Of a DNA stretch of 64,000 bases, positions 52,572 to 61,097 are shown piece after piece; the first letter of the stretch is position 1, and every line of letters starts with the position of its first letter. The notes under the pieces are model-generated. The model saw nothing but the letters and a program-made list of their open reading frames with translations, was not told where the DNA came from and made no database searches. A program made the position numbers and the translations under genes. This DNA is from Alistipes megaguti (GTDB lineage Bacteria; Bacteroidota; Bacteroidia; Bacteroidales; Rikenellaceae): assembly GCF_900604385.1 (NCBI RefSeq), contig NZ_LR027382.1:2898076-2962075 (forward strand), given 5' to 3'.

Positions 52572-54242
52572 ATGAAAACGCTGAAAATCCAACTGGCGCT
52601 GACCATTCTGCTGTTTGCCGGAAACCTCCGGGCACAAACCACCACAGCAGACTACGGTTCCGTCATTCCGCAGCCGGCCCTTCTTGAAGAGTCGGCGGGT
52701 GAAGCCCCCTTCGTCCTCGACGGGCGGACCTGCATCCATCCGGGTGCGGGTCTGGCCCGGGAGGCCGAATTTCTCCGGGAATACATCCTGGAGATGTGCG
52801 GCATCGAAGTCCCTATTGTGAAACGATCCCCGAAACGGAGGGTCATCGAATTGCGGATATCGTCGCAGATCACCGGCCGTGAAGCCTATGCGGTGGAGAT
52901 CGATGCGGAGAGGGTCGTCATCTCGGGAGCTACCTCCGCAGGAGTCTTCTACGGCATCCAGACGCTGCGCAAATCGCTGCCCGTGGCCGACTGTACGCAG
53001 GTGTTGCTCCCGGCCGCGGCCATCGGCAGCACTCCGCGTTTTGGCTACCGGGGCGCAATGCTTGACGTGTCGCGCCATTTCTTCGATGTGGAGTTTGTCA
53101 AGGAGTTCATCGACATGCTCGCCCTGCACAACATCAACCGTTTTCACTGGCATTTGACCGACGACCAGGGGTGGCGCATCGAGATCGCCTCCTACCCGCG
53201 GCTCACCGAGATCGGTTCGTACCGCCCGCAGACAATCGTCGGACGACACGGCGAGGGCGGCTACGACCGGATTCCGCATGCCGGCTACTACACCCGCGAG
53301 CAGGCCGCCGAAATCGTGCGGTACGCCGCCGAGCGACACATCGACGTGATTCCCGAAATCGACATGCCGGGACACATGGTGGCCGCGCTGGCCGCCTATC
53401 CCGAGTTGGGGTGTACCGGCGGCCCCTATGCGGTGCGCACCCGCTGGGAGATTGCCGACGAGGTGCTCTGCGTCGGGCAGCAGCGGACGCTCGACTTCGT
53501 CAAGGGGGTGCTCGACGAGATCCTGGAGATCTTCCCCTCGGAGTGGATCCACATCGGAGGCGACGAATGCCCCAAACAGTTCTGGAAGGAGTGTCCGCAC
53601 TGCCAGCGCAAGATTACCGAACTGGGCTTCGACCGGGAAGAGAATCCCGAAGAGCGGCTGCAGGGATGGTTCATGCGCGAAGTTTCGAACTACCTCGGCT
53701 CCCGGGGCCGGCACATCATCGGGTGGGACGAGATCCTCGAAGGCGATTGCGTGGGACCCCACGACATCATCATGTCGTGGCGGGGCGACAAGGGCGGCAT
53801 CACGGCTGCCGGAAAGCATATCCGCACCATCATGGCTTCGGAGAAGGTGCTCTATTTCGACCGCTACCAGACCCCCGGGCGCCAGCAGGTCGAACCGCTC
53901 GGCTTCGGAGGCTGCAATACGCTGGAGCGGGTCTACGCCTACGATCCGCTGGCATCGATCCCCGCCGGACTCGAAAAGTATGTACTGGGCTGCCAGGGCA
54001 GTCTGTGGACCGAGTACGTGGCCACGGAGAATCACGCCATGCACATGTTCCTTCCGCGGGCCGCGGCTCTGGCCGAGATTCAGTGGGCCGACCCCGCCAC
54101 GAAGGATTACGAGGCCTTTCTGAGGCGGTTGCCCAGGCTGCTGGAGATCTACCGGCTCTACGGATGGACCTACGCGCCCTATGTCCTGGAGGAGATCCGG
54201 ACACTCACGCCTGAAAACCACAAAACGACAGATAAACCATGA
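52572..54242 (+). CDS. GH20 family beta-N-acetylhexosaminidase
   Basis: 556 residues. Signal peptide (to about residue 21), N-terminal GH20b domain (VIPQPALLEESAGEAPFVLD, about 31-150) and the GH20 barrel (about 155-500): FGYRGAMLDVSRHFFDVEFV, HWHLTDDQGWRIEI, DVIPEIDMPGH, catalytic pair Asp 331-Glu 332 in HIGGDECPK, and GCQGSLWTEYV. The Asp-Glu pair supports substrate-assisted removal of beta-linked GlcNAc or GalNAc. Its presence beside a GH16 domain favours a host-mucin-type or other amino-sugar-containing substrate over a plain beta-glucan. It overlaps the next gene by 4 bp. Confidence 0.92.
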   Translation: MKTLKIQLALTILLFAGNLRAQTTTADYGSVIPQPALLEESAGEAPFVLDGRTCIHPGAGLAREAEFLREYILEMCGIEVPIVKRSPKRRVIELRISSQITGREAYAVEIDAERVVISGATSAGVFYGIQTLRKSLPVADCTQVLLPAAAIGSTPRFGYRGAMLDVSRHFFDVEFVKEFIDMLALHNINRFHWHLTDDQGWRIEIASYPRLTEIGSYRPQTIVGRHGEGGYDRIPHAGYYTREQAAEIVRYAAERHIDVIPEIDMPGHMVAALAAYPELGCTGGPYAVRTRWEIADEVLCVGQQRTLDFVKGVLDEILEIFPSEWIHIGGDECPKQFWKECPHCQRKITELGFDREENPEERLQGWFMREVSNYLGSRGRHIIGWDEILEGDCVGPHDIIMSWRGDKGGITAAGKHIRTIMASEKVLYFDRYQTPGRQQVEPLGFGGCNTLERVYAYDPLASIPAGLEKYVLGCQGSLWTEYVATENHAMHMFLPRAAALAEIQWADPATKDYEAFLRRLPRLLEIYRLYGWTYAPYVLEEIRTLTPENHKTTDKP

Positions 54243-55966
54243 AAAAGAGACTTTTCGCAATGTTCCTGATGCTGACGGCGCTTGGTGGCGCATCGTGTCA
54301 GGACGACACGACGGAGAGTGATCCGGCAGTGGTTCTGAACCAGCCGACACTCACCGCAACGCCGGACGAAGTCGTTATTACCGGCTCCGAGACCTCGTCC
54401 GTTCTGGAACTCGAATGGAGCCCGGCCGCACAGACCGAGAACGTCACCTACACGCTGATCTACGGTTTGAGCGGCGAAACGACCACCCATGCCCTCAAAT
54501 GCGGCACGGATCTCATCAAACGGTTCTCCAGACAGGAGATCGATGCCTTGAGGACGGAACTGGGCGTCGAGACCGATGCCTTCGGCCTGGACTTCTGCGT
54601 GGAGGCCAACCACTCGGCCGTACCGCAGGCCGTGACCTCGCCGACGGTGAACGTAGCGATCCGTTACGACATTCCCGAGGTAGTTCTTCCGCTCGAACTC
54701 TATCCGATCGGCGACAGTTTCGCCTGGGGATGGAAGCGGGACAAGGCCGAGAAGATGTCCACGGAGGATCATGTCACCTTCACCTGGACCGGAGATCTCT
54801 CCGCAGGAGCCTTCAAGTTCCTCACGCACGAATCGATTGCCAACAAGAGCTGGCTGCCGAGCTACAACCGCAACGAGACGGCCGAAGAGTACTGGACGAT
54901 GGTCCTGCGCAGCGACGAATCCACTCCCGACACGCAGTTCAAGATCGACGAGGCGGGCAACTACACGATCACGCTCAACGTCGAGACGCTGGCCGTCAAG
55001 GTGATCCGCAATGATGAACCCGAAGAACCCGAGGTGGTCACCGAGGAGCAGCTCTATGTCTACGGGCTGTCGGGCTCCGACCGCGTACCGATGACCTCGG
55101 CCGACAAGACGCTCTGGAGCTGGACGGGAGAGGCCAAGGCCGGGAAATTCAAATTCTTCTGCGTCGACACGGGGTGGTTCCCGTCGTACAACTACGACCG
55201 TACGGAAAACGGGGTGATCTATGCCTACAAGCGCGAACAGGGCAATGCCCGGGATGATCTGTTCGAAATCACGGAGGCGGGCAACTACACCTTCACCATC
55301 GATGTCAACACCCTGGTGGTAACCATCTCCCGCAACGAAGCGCCGGAACTGACCACCGAGGAGCAGCTCTACGTCTACGGGCTGTCAGGATCCGACCGCA
55401 TACCGATGACTTCGGCCGACAAGACGACCTGGAGCTGGACGGGGAATACCGCAGCCGGACGATTCAAGTTCTTCTGCGTCGACACGGGATGGTTCCCGTC
55501 GTACAACTACGACCGTACGGAAAACGGGGTGATCCATGCCTACAAGCGCGAACAGGGCGATGCCCGGGACGATTTGTTCGAGATCACGGAGGAGGGCAAC
55601 TACACCTTCACCATCAACGTCCATACGCTGGTGGTCACCATCGTCCGCAACGGCGACCGCACCGACCAGGAGCCGCCCGCCCCGAGCTACGAATACGACG
55701 GGCTCTGGCTCTATGGAACGGCCAATCCGAACGGAAGCAAACTGGCCAACATGATCCGTCTCGAAACCCAGGACAACCTGATCTTCACCTACGAGGGCAA
55801 TCTGAATGGCGGAGGCAACGGCATTTCATTCAAGTTCATGTGCTATGCCGACAAATGGTGGCCGGCCTTTGTCCGCGACGGCGAAGAGACCTCGATGAAG
55901 ATGCTCTACTCAAACGGAGAGTGGACAAGGCCTTCTATGTCCAGCAAAGCGGTTACTACCGCCTGA
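54239..55966 (+). CDS. SusE-like surface glycan-binding lipoprotein, 3' end frameshifted
   Basis: 575 residues as read. Lipobox Cys 20 (GGASC), a SusE N-terminal beta domain (LELEWSPAAQTENVTYTLIY, about 60-140), then four SusE/F-type modules. Modules 2 and 3 are near-identical 105-residue copies (EEQLYVYGLSGSDR, FFCVDTGWFPSYNYDRTENG). After GEW (55924) the frame goes into an unrelated tail, SMSSKAVTTA, while the next frame reads DKAFYVQQSGYYRLTADLNT then LTVTLERLGDWQE to a stop at 56025, the expected end of the last module. One missing base, probably a G in TGG-GAC, explains it. Without it the protein would be about 595 residues. Confidence 0.8.
   Translation: MKKRLFAMFLMLTALGGASCQDDTTESDPAVVLNQPTLTATPDEVVITGSETSSVLELEWSPAAQTENVTYTLIYGLSGETTTHALKCGTDLIKRFSRQEIDALRTELGVETDAFGLDFCVEANHSAVPQAVTSPTVNVAIRYDIPEVVLPLELYPIGDSFAWGWKRDKAEKMSTEDHVTFTWTGDLSAGAFKFLTHESIANKSWLPSYNRNETAEEYWTMVLRSDESTPDTQFKIDEAGNYTITLNVETLAVKVIRNDEPEEPEVVTEEQLYVYGLSGSDRVPMTSADKTLWSWTGEAKAGKFKFFCVDTGWFPSYNYDRTENGVIYAYKREQGNARDDLFEITEAGNYTFTIDVNTLVVTISRNEAPELTTEEQLYVYGLSGSDRIPMTSADKTTWSWTGNTAAGRFKFFCVDTGWFPSYNYDRTENGVIHAYKREQGDARDDLFEITEEGNYTFTINVHTLVVTIVRNGDRTDQEPPAPSYEYDGLWLYGTANPNGSKLANMIRLETQDNLIFTYEGNLNGGGNGISFKFMCYADKWWPAFVRDGEETSMKMLYSNGEWTRPSMSSKAVTTA
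55043..55672 (+). repeat. Tandem 315-bp duplication inside the SusE-like gene
   Basis: Two consecutive 105-codon units (55043-55357 and 55358-55672) encode almost identical binding modules, with long stretches of identical nucleotides (GACACGGGTGGTTCCCGTCG-like segments differing at one or two positions). The similarity at DNA level points to a recent duplication and allows expansion or loss by recombination. Confidence 0.8.
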
Positions 55967-56062
55967 CGGCCGATCTGAATACGCTGACCGTCACCCTTGA
56001 ACGACTCGGGGACTGGCAGGAATAGGCGCGGCCCCGATCCGGCCGACCTCCGGATCGCAGCA

Positions 56063-56104
56063 AAAAAGCGGAGTGGTGCATGCGTGCACCACTCCGCTTT
56101 TTCA
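56063..56104 (+). terminator. Strong terminator of the polysaccharide utilization operon
   Basis: A perfect 18-bp stem AAAAAGCGGAGTGGTGCA / TGCACCACTCCGCTTTTT with a TGCG loop; it works in both directions because the stem carries A and T runs. It closes the sigma-FecR-SusCD operon. The converging minus-strand gene ends at 56253. Confidence 0.9.
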
Positions 56105-56252
56105 TACCGTACCGCCCGACGCTGGAACAAATCTCTGGCCGCTGCTGTCTTCACCGGTCCGGCTCCGCAACAATTCTCCGGCCGCCTGCATTCCCAACTC
56201 GCCGGCTCAGAGACTCCGGCCGTCTGCGTGGCTGACCGTCCGTGCGACGTGC

Positions 56253-56825
56253 CTACCGGGCAAACGTCACACGGACACTGCCGCTGCCGACCGCTGCGGC
56301 AAGTCCCGAGGGATCGTCCAGACGCCCCAGACGCGTATAGCTGTACGACGAGGAGAACGTCTCGTAGAAAAGGACCACCGTACGGGATCCCCAGAGCAGC
56401 AGGTCTCCCGTGCGGATGGTTCCCGGACGGAAACTCTCTGTCGGAAGGCTCTGCGGCAGGTCACAATACTTCTCGTTGCCGTTCAGTTCGGTCATGTCCA
56501 ACTCCAGCGGCAACAGTCCGAGAAAGGCCCGTGCGGCGGCATTGTCTTCGAGAGTTGCCGTATAGGTGCGGCCGCCCACCGTTACGTTGATTTTCATATT
56601 CTGCGGGTTCTGATCGTCATTTTCATTCTCTCCGGGGGTGTCCGAATCATTCGGGTCGTCGGGATCTGCGGGGGTCTGCGTCTCGTCGTCCGACCCCGAA
56701 CCGGGCGTCTGGACCGTCCCCTGCCCGCCTGCGGGTGAGACGGTCCCGGCATCCTCCGGGCTGCAGGCCGCAACTCCGGCAAAGATCCAGCCGAAAAGCG
56801 CCATCAAAAACATGCGTTTTTTCAT
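56253..56825 (-). CDS. Lipoprotein with cyclophilin-like fold domain
   Basis: 190 residues. Lipobox Cys 21 (GVAAC), a low-complexity acidic linker rich in Pro, Asp and Thr (about 22-75), then a cyclophilin-like domain (KINVTVGGRTYTATLEDNAA, ARAFLGLLPLELDMTELNGN, IRTGDLLLWGSRTVVLFYET, YTRLGRLDD). These motifs are typical of the small cyclophilin-like family (Cyclophil_like). Its enzymatic activity is not established in the family. The linker suggests it is displayed away from the membrane. It is probably transcribed alone. Confidence 0.75.
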   Translation of the reverse strand: MKKRMFLMALFGWIFAGVAACSPEDAGTVSPAGGQGTVQTPGSGSDDETQTPADPDDPNDSDTPGENENDDQNPQNMKINVTVGGRTYTATLEDNAAARAFLGLLPLELDMTELNGNEKYCDLPQSLPTESFRPGTIRTGDLLLWGSRTVVLFYETFSSSYSYTRLGRLDDPSGLAAAVGSGSVRVTFAR

Positions 56826-56894
56826 TGTGTTCTGCGTATTGTTGCGACCTTCGGCCGGCGGACAGTCTCCAACGCGCTCCGCCCGCAGGTCCGG

Positions 56895-57488
56895 TTACCG
56901 TTTATCGGATTCGACAGCCTCGCCGACCTCGATGCGGCGGATCCGGCGGGCCGGGGCTCCGCCGACGATGGTATTCGGCTCGACGTCCCGCGTCACGACG
57001 GCTCCGGCCGCCACGACGGCTCCGTCGCCGATCGTTACCCCCTGGAGGATCGTGGCGTTCGAGCCGATCCAGACGTTGCGCCCCACGATGATCGGTGCCG
57101 GGATCATTTCGGCCCGATGCGCCGGATCGAGACGATGGTTCAGCGTCGCGAAAACCACGTTGTGACCCACGAGCGTACCGTCGCCCAGCGTCACCCCGCC
57201 ATGGTCCTGAAAGTGGCAGCCGGCATTGATGAAGACGTTGCGGCCCAGGTGGATATTGCGGCCGAAATCGGTGTAGAAGGGCGGGAAGAGGCGGAACGAG
57301 GGATCGACCGTCCGACCGAACAGCCGGCCCATCCACTCGCGCAGCTCCTCCTGCGTGTGGTAGGCACCATTGATCGCACAGGTGATGCGGCGCGCACGGC
57401 CGTTCATCTCGTTCATCAAGGCCGCGATCTCGGGCGTATCGAGCGGCCTGCGTGCGGCCACATGTGCAAGAAAGGCTTCGAGTGTCAT
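56895..57488 (-). CDS. Hexapeptide-repeat sugar O-acetyltransferase (LacA/Maa type)
   Basis: 197 residues. The N-terminal region has MNEMNGRARR and the core has left-handed beta-helix hexapeptides: IHLGRNVFINAGCHFQDHGG, VTLGDGTLVGHNVVFATLNH (catalytic His), IIVGRNVWIGSNATILQGVT and GAVVAAGAVVTRDVEPNTIV. Acyl-CoA-dependent O-acetylation of sugars is the family activity. It starts 2 bp after the following hydrolase gene ends, so the two form an operon on the minus strand. Confidence 0.88.
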   Translation of the reverse strand: MTLEAFLAHVAARRPLDTPEIAALMNEMNGRARRITCAINGAYHTQEELREWMGRLFGRTVDPSFRLFPPFYTDFGRNIHLGRNVFINAGCHFQDHGGVTLGDGTLVGHNVVFATLNHRLDPAHRAEMIPAPIIVGRNVWIGSNATILQGVTIGDGAVVAAGAVVTRDVEPNTIVGGAPARRIRRIEVGEAVESDKR

Positions 57489-57490
57489 CG

Positions 57491-58501
57491 TTATCGGAGA
57501 TTATCGCGGAAGAAACGCTCGATGCGGTCAAAGGGGATAATGTCCATCCGGTCGTAGAGATCGACGTGGCTGGCGCCGGGAATGATCACCAACTGCTTGT
57601 TGTCGCCCTTGAGGCGTTTGAAGGCATCCTCGCTGAAGTAACGCGAGTGGGCCTTTTCGCCGTGGATCATCAGCACCGCCGAGCGGATCTCGTCGCTGTA
57701 GGAGAGCAGCTTCGTATTGAGGAACGAGAGGGCCGACGTACGGGCCCAGCCGCCATTGGAGTTCAGCGAGCGGGAATGGTATCCGCGCGGCGTCTTGTAG
57801 TAGTCGTAGTAGTCCCGGACGAACTGCGGGGCATCGGCAGGCAGCGGATCAACCACCCCGCCGGCCAGGGCATGAGTGCCCGTGCGGGCATCTTCGGTCC
57901 GCTGGGCATTGAGCTGACGGCGGAGTTCGTAGCGGCCGTCGGCATCCATTGAATCGAAGTAGCCGTTGGCCGTCACGCGGCTCATGTCGTACATCGTCGA
58001 GCTGACCGTGGCCTTGATGCGGGTGTCGATGGCGGCGGCATTGAGGGCCAGACCGCCCCAGCCGCAGATGCCGATGATGCCGATGCGCTCGGGATCGACG
58101 TCGTCGCGCAGCACAAGGAAGTCAACGGCCGCCGAGAAATCCTCGGTATTGATATCGGGCGAAGCCATGTAGCGGGGTTCGCCCGTACTTTCACCGGTAA
58201 ACGAGGGGTCGAAGGCCACGGCTGCGAAGCCGCGTTCGGCCATCGTCTGGGCATAGAGCCCCGAGGCCTGCTCCTTGACGGCGCCGAAGGGGCCGCAGAC
58301 AGCCAGGGCAGGCAGTTTGCCCACGGCATTTTTCGGTTTGTAGAGATCGCCGGCCAAGGTCGTGCCGAAACGGGTCCGAAAATGGACACGCTCGACGGTG
58401 ACCCGATCGCTCGGCGCAAAGGTCCGGTCATTCTTCCGGGCTTGCACGCTGTTCATGGTTACCAGTATTAAAAATAAGACAAAGACAAATATCCGTTTCA
58501 T
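57491..58501 (-). CDS. Alpha/beta hydrolase, dienelactone-hydrolase/YcjY-like, secreted
   Basis: 336 residues with a signal peptide or N-terminal anchor (to about residue 21). The fold signatures are GTTLAGDLYKPKNAVGKLPA, AFDPSFTGESTGEPRY, IGIIGICGWGGLALNAAAID, in which a Cys takes the nucleophile position as in dienelactone hydrolases, VLMIHGEKAHSRYFSEDAFK (likely Asp/Glu region) and IPGASHVDLYD with the catalytic His. The substrate is unknown. It is the upstream gene of a two-gene operon with the acetyltransferase. Confidence 0.8.
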   Translation of the reverse strand: MKRIFVFVLFLILVTMNSVQARKNDRTFAPSDRVTVERVHFRTRFGTTLAGDLYKPKNAVGKLPALAVCGPFGAVKEQASGLYAQTMAERGFAAVAFDPSFTGESTGEPRYMASPDINTEDFSAAVDFLVLRDDVDPERIGIIGICGWGGLALNAAAIDTRIKATVSSTMYDMSRVTANGYFDSMDADGRYELRRQLNAQRTEDARTGTHALAGGVVDPLPADAPQFVRDYYDYYKTPRGYHSRSLNSNGGWARTSALSFLNTKLLSYSDEIRSAVLMIHGEKAHSRYFSEDAFKRLKGDNKQLVIIPGASHVDLYDRMDIIPFDRIERFFRDNLR

Positions 58502-58697
58502 GGTCGCCGTTTTTACGGGTTATCGTTCAGCCGTCGGACAGATCCGAAGACCGGCCCGATTTACCGATACAAAGATCGGAAGAAGATTCGGGAAAAGCTG
58601 TAGATGAATTACCGATTTTACAACCCCAATTACGGATTGGCCGACGCCCTTGAAGATGTTTTTTTCCGTTCAGAGACGTCGGAACCGATTTTTTCGC
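58502..58697. other. Divergent intergenic region without a gene
   Basis: 196 bp between the minus-strand hydrolase and the plus-strand thiamine promoter; it should contain the promoter of the hydrolase operon, but no clear TAnnTTTG box was identified on the minus strand. Confidence 0.4.
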
Positions 58698-58705
58698 TAT
58701 ATTTG
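58698..58705 (+). promoter_or_regulatory. -7 box (TATATTTG) of the thiamine operon
   Basis: TATATTTG lies 9 bp before the first riboswitch base, giving a start site right at the aptamer. No clear -33 TTTG. Confidence 0.65.
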
Positions 58706-58713
58706 TCCGACAC

Positions 58714-58836
58714 AAGAGGGGTGCCTTCGGGAAAAACGGACGCCGCACGGGATTCACACCGCCGGCGGGCAGGTTCCACGCAAAGGCTGAGATCACACCC
58801 TATGAACTTGATGCGGGCAACACCGACGAAAGGACT
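58714..58836 (+). promoter_or_regulatory. TPP riboswitch (thi element)
   Basis: It has the conserved GAGGGGTGCC at the 5' side, AGGCTGAGATCACACCC (about 58784-58801), TGAACTTGATGCGGGCAACA (58803-58822) and CCGACGAAAGG. A GC-rich optional P3 stem (58733-58780) is present. It should bind thiamine pyrophosphate and switch off the downstream operon, probably by blocking translation or by termination before thiS (57 bp further on). Confidence 0.93.
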
Positions 58837-58892
58837 TGTTCATAGACCGTAATTTCTCACGGGCACGTCTTCTGCAAATTACGGGATCCATC

Positions 58893-59093
58893 ATGGAAGT
58901 AACCATCAATCACAAGCCGGTCGGAGTCGAGACTCCGATGAGTCTGGCCGAACTGCTCGCGCACGAGGGAATCCCCGCCGAAGGGGTTGCCGTTGCGGTG
59001 AACAACCGCGTGGTGCCGCGCAGCGAATGGGCCTCGAAACCCCTCGAGGAGGGGATGAAGATCACCGTCATCCGAGCCGTCTGCGGAGGATGA
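58893..59093 (+). CDS. thiS: Sulfur carrier protein ThiS
   Basis: 66 residues with a ubiquitin-like beta-grasp fold and C-terminal Gly-Gly (VIRAVCGG), the site of adenylation and thiocarboxylate formation. It delivers sulfur for the thiazole half of thiamine, with ThiF activating it and ThiG using it. It is the first gene after the TPP riboswitch. Its stop overlaps the next start (ATGATG). Confidence 0.95.
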   Translation: MEVTINHKPVGVETPMSLAELLAHEGIPAEGVAVAVNNRVVPRSEWASKPLEEGMKITVIRAVCGG

Positions 59094-59686
59094 TGCGGAT
59101 CGTCGTCATCACGGCGCCCGACTTCGTCCGGGGCGAGGCGGAGACGATCGGCCGCCTGCTCGACGCAGGGATCGACCGCCTCCACCTGCGCAAACCCGCG
59201 TCGGAGGAGGGCGCCATGCGGCGGCTCATCGAGTCGCTGCCCGAGGCGTTGTACCCGCGTCTGAGTCTGCACGACCACCTGCCGCTGGCCGCCGAATACG
59301 GGCTGGGAGGCGTCCACCTCAACGGCCGCAATCCGGAGGCGCCGAAGGGTTTCGCGGGATTGCGGAGCCGTTCGTGCCACACGCTCGGGGAGCTCACGGC
59401 CTGCGCCGCAACGACCGACTACCGCTTCCTGAGCCCGATTTTCGACAGCATCTCCAAGAGCGGCTACCGGTCGGCCTTCGACGAAGAGGTGCTGCGCCGG
59501 GCCTCGCGGCAGGGGGTGATCGATGCGCGGACGCTGGCACTGGGCGGCGTCGAACCCGAACGGCTGCCGCTGCTGCACGACGTGGGATTCGGAGGTGCGG
59601 CGCTGCTGGGGTGCATCTGGCGCGACACCTCCCGCGAGGGGTTGCGGCAGACGCTCCGACGGATCGAACAGTATAGAAACGCATAG
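59090..59686 (+). CDS. ThiE/TenI-family protein, first of two
   Basis: 198 residues from ATG at 59090 (MMRIVVITAPDFV). It has the ThiE barrel features DRLHLRKP, HDHLPLAAEYGLGGVHLNGR, RSCHTLGEL and a Gly-rich phosphate-site segment (GFGGAALLGCIW). It lacks the GPFxxTxTK motif seen in the second copy (here LSPIFDSISKSGYRS), so it is more likely a thiazole tautomerase (TenI-like) than a thiamine-phosphate synthase. It overlaps thiS and is 7 bp from thiE. Confidence 0.75.
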   Translation: MMRIVVITAPDFVRGEAETIGRLLDAGIDRLHLRKPASEEGAMRRLIESLPEALYPRLSLHDHLPLAAEYGLGGVHLNGRNPEAPKGFAGLRSRSCHTLGELTACAATTDYRFLSPIFDSISKSGYRSAFDEEVLRRASRQGVIDARTLALGGVEPERLPLLHDVGFGGAALLGCIWRDTSREGLRQTLRRIEQYRNA

Positions 59687-59693
59687 AAAAACC

Positions 59694-60320
59694 ATGTTGC
59701 AATTCATCACACATCGGAACGACCGATACGACGAAATCTCGGGCACACGGGCCGTCCTCGAGGGGGGCTGTCGCTGGGTGCAGCTCCGCATGAAGGATGC
59801 CCCGGACGAGGAGTTCCTGCGCGTGGGACGCGAGGTGGGACGCCTGTGCCGCCAGTACGGCGCGACGTTCCTCCTGGACGACCGCGTGCACCTGGTCACG
59901 AAACTCGGTGCCGACGGCGTCCATCTGGGCAAGAACGACATGCCGCCGCGCGAGGCCCGCACGCTGCTCCCCGCCGGAACGATCATCGGCGCGACGGCCA
60001 ATACGTTCGAGGATATCGAACGGGCCGCAGCGGCCGGTGCCGACTACATCGGGCTGGGGCCGTTCCGCTTCACCCAAACCAAACGCAATCTGAGCCCCAT
60101 CCTCGGGCTGGAGGGTTACCGGGAGATCTTCACACGCTGCCGCGCGGCGGGCATCACGCTGCCGGTGGTGGCCATCGGCGGCATCACGGCCGCCGACATT
60201 GCGCAGATCCTCGCCACGGGAGCCACGGGCATCGCCCTTTCGGGAGCGCTGCTCGGCGCCGCCGACCCCGCGGAGGAGACTCGCAAAATCGTCGATATTC
60301 TAAAACAACACAAATCATGA
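59694..60320 (+). CDS. thiE: Thiamine-phosphate synthase
   Basis: 208 residues. It has VQLRMKD (pyrophosphate site), [41 protein letters not shown] and [20 protein letters not shown], all intact. It joins the HMP pyrophosphate and thiazole phosphate to thiamine phosphate. It is next to a TenI-like paralogue and overlaps thiG by 4 bp (ATGA). Confidence 0.9.
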   Translation: MLQFITHRNDRYDEISGTRAVLEGGCRWVQLRMKDAPDEEFLRVGREVGRLCRQYGATFLLDDRVHLVTKLGADGVHLGKNDMPPREARTLLPAGTIIGATANTFEDIERAAAAGADYIGLGPFRFTQTKRNLSPILGLEGYREIFTRCRAAGITLPVVAIGGITAADIAQILATGATGIALSGALLGAADPAEETRKIVDILKQHKS

Positions 60321-61084
60321 ACGAATTGGTAATCGGCGGACGGACGTTCCGTTCGCGTCTGTTCGTCGGCACGGGCAAGTTCAGCTCCAACGAGTTGATG
60401 TCGCGTGCCATCACCGCCTCGGAGACCGAGATGGTCACCGTGGCCATGAAACGGGTCGACATGTCCAATCCGCAGGACGACCTGCTGGCCCATATCCGCC
60501 GTCCGGGCGTGCAGCTGCTCCCGAACACCTCGGGCGTGCGCAACGCCGAGGAGGCCGTTCTGGCGGCCCAGCTGGCCCGCGAGGCCTTCGGGACGAACTT
60601 CATCAAGCTGGAGATCCACCCCGATCCGAAATACCTGCTGCCCGACCCGATCGAAACGCTCCGCGCCACGGAGGAGCTGGCCAAGATGGGCTTCGTCGTG
60701 CTGCCCTACATCCAGGCCGACCCCGTGCTGTGCAAGCGCCTCGAGGAGGCCGGTGCCGCCACCGTCATGCCGCTTGCGGCACCGATCGGCACGAACAAGG
60801 GTCTCGTGACGCGTGAACTGCTCGAGATCATCATCGAACAGAGCAACGTTCCCGTGGTGGTCGATGCCGGCCTGGGCGCGCCGTCGCACGCCGCCGCAGC
60901 CATGGAGCTGGGGGCCGACGCCGTGCTGGTCAACACGGCCATCGCCGTAGCGGGTGATCCCGAACGGATGGCCCGGGCCTTCGCACGCGCCGTCGAGGCG
61001 GGCCGCGAAGCCTATGAATCGGGACTGGGCGCCCAGTCGCGCCATGCCGAAGCAAGCAGCCCGCTGACCTCGTTCCTCGACTAA
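60317..61084 (+). CDS. thiG: Thiazole synthase
   Basis: 255 residues. It has [24 protein letters not shown] with the Schiff-base Lys region, [42 protein letters not shown] and [20 protein letters not shown]. This is the full set of ThiG motifs. It forms the thiazole ring from deoxyxylulose phosphate, dehydroglycine and ThiS thiocarboxylate. Dehydroglycine comes from ThiH, the next gene, 13 bp downstream. Confidence 0.95.
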   Translation: MNELVIGGRTFRSRLFVGTGKFSSNELMSRAITASETEMVTVAMKRVDMSNPQDDLLAHIRRPGVQLLPNTSGVRNAEEAVLAAQLAREAFGTNFIKLEIHPDPKYLLPDPIETLRATEELAKMGFVVLPYIQADPVLCKRLEEAGAATVMPLAAPIGTNKGLVTRELLEIIIEQSNVPVVVDAGLGAPSHAAAAMELGADAVLVNTAIAVAGDPERMARAFARAVEAGREAYESGLGAQSRHAEASSPLTSFLD

Positions 61085-61097
61085 AACCGTGCGTACG

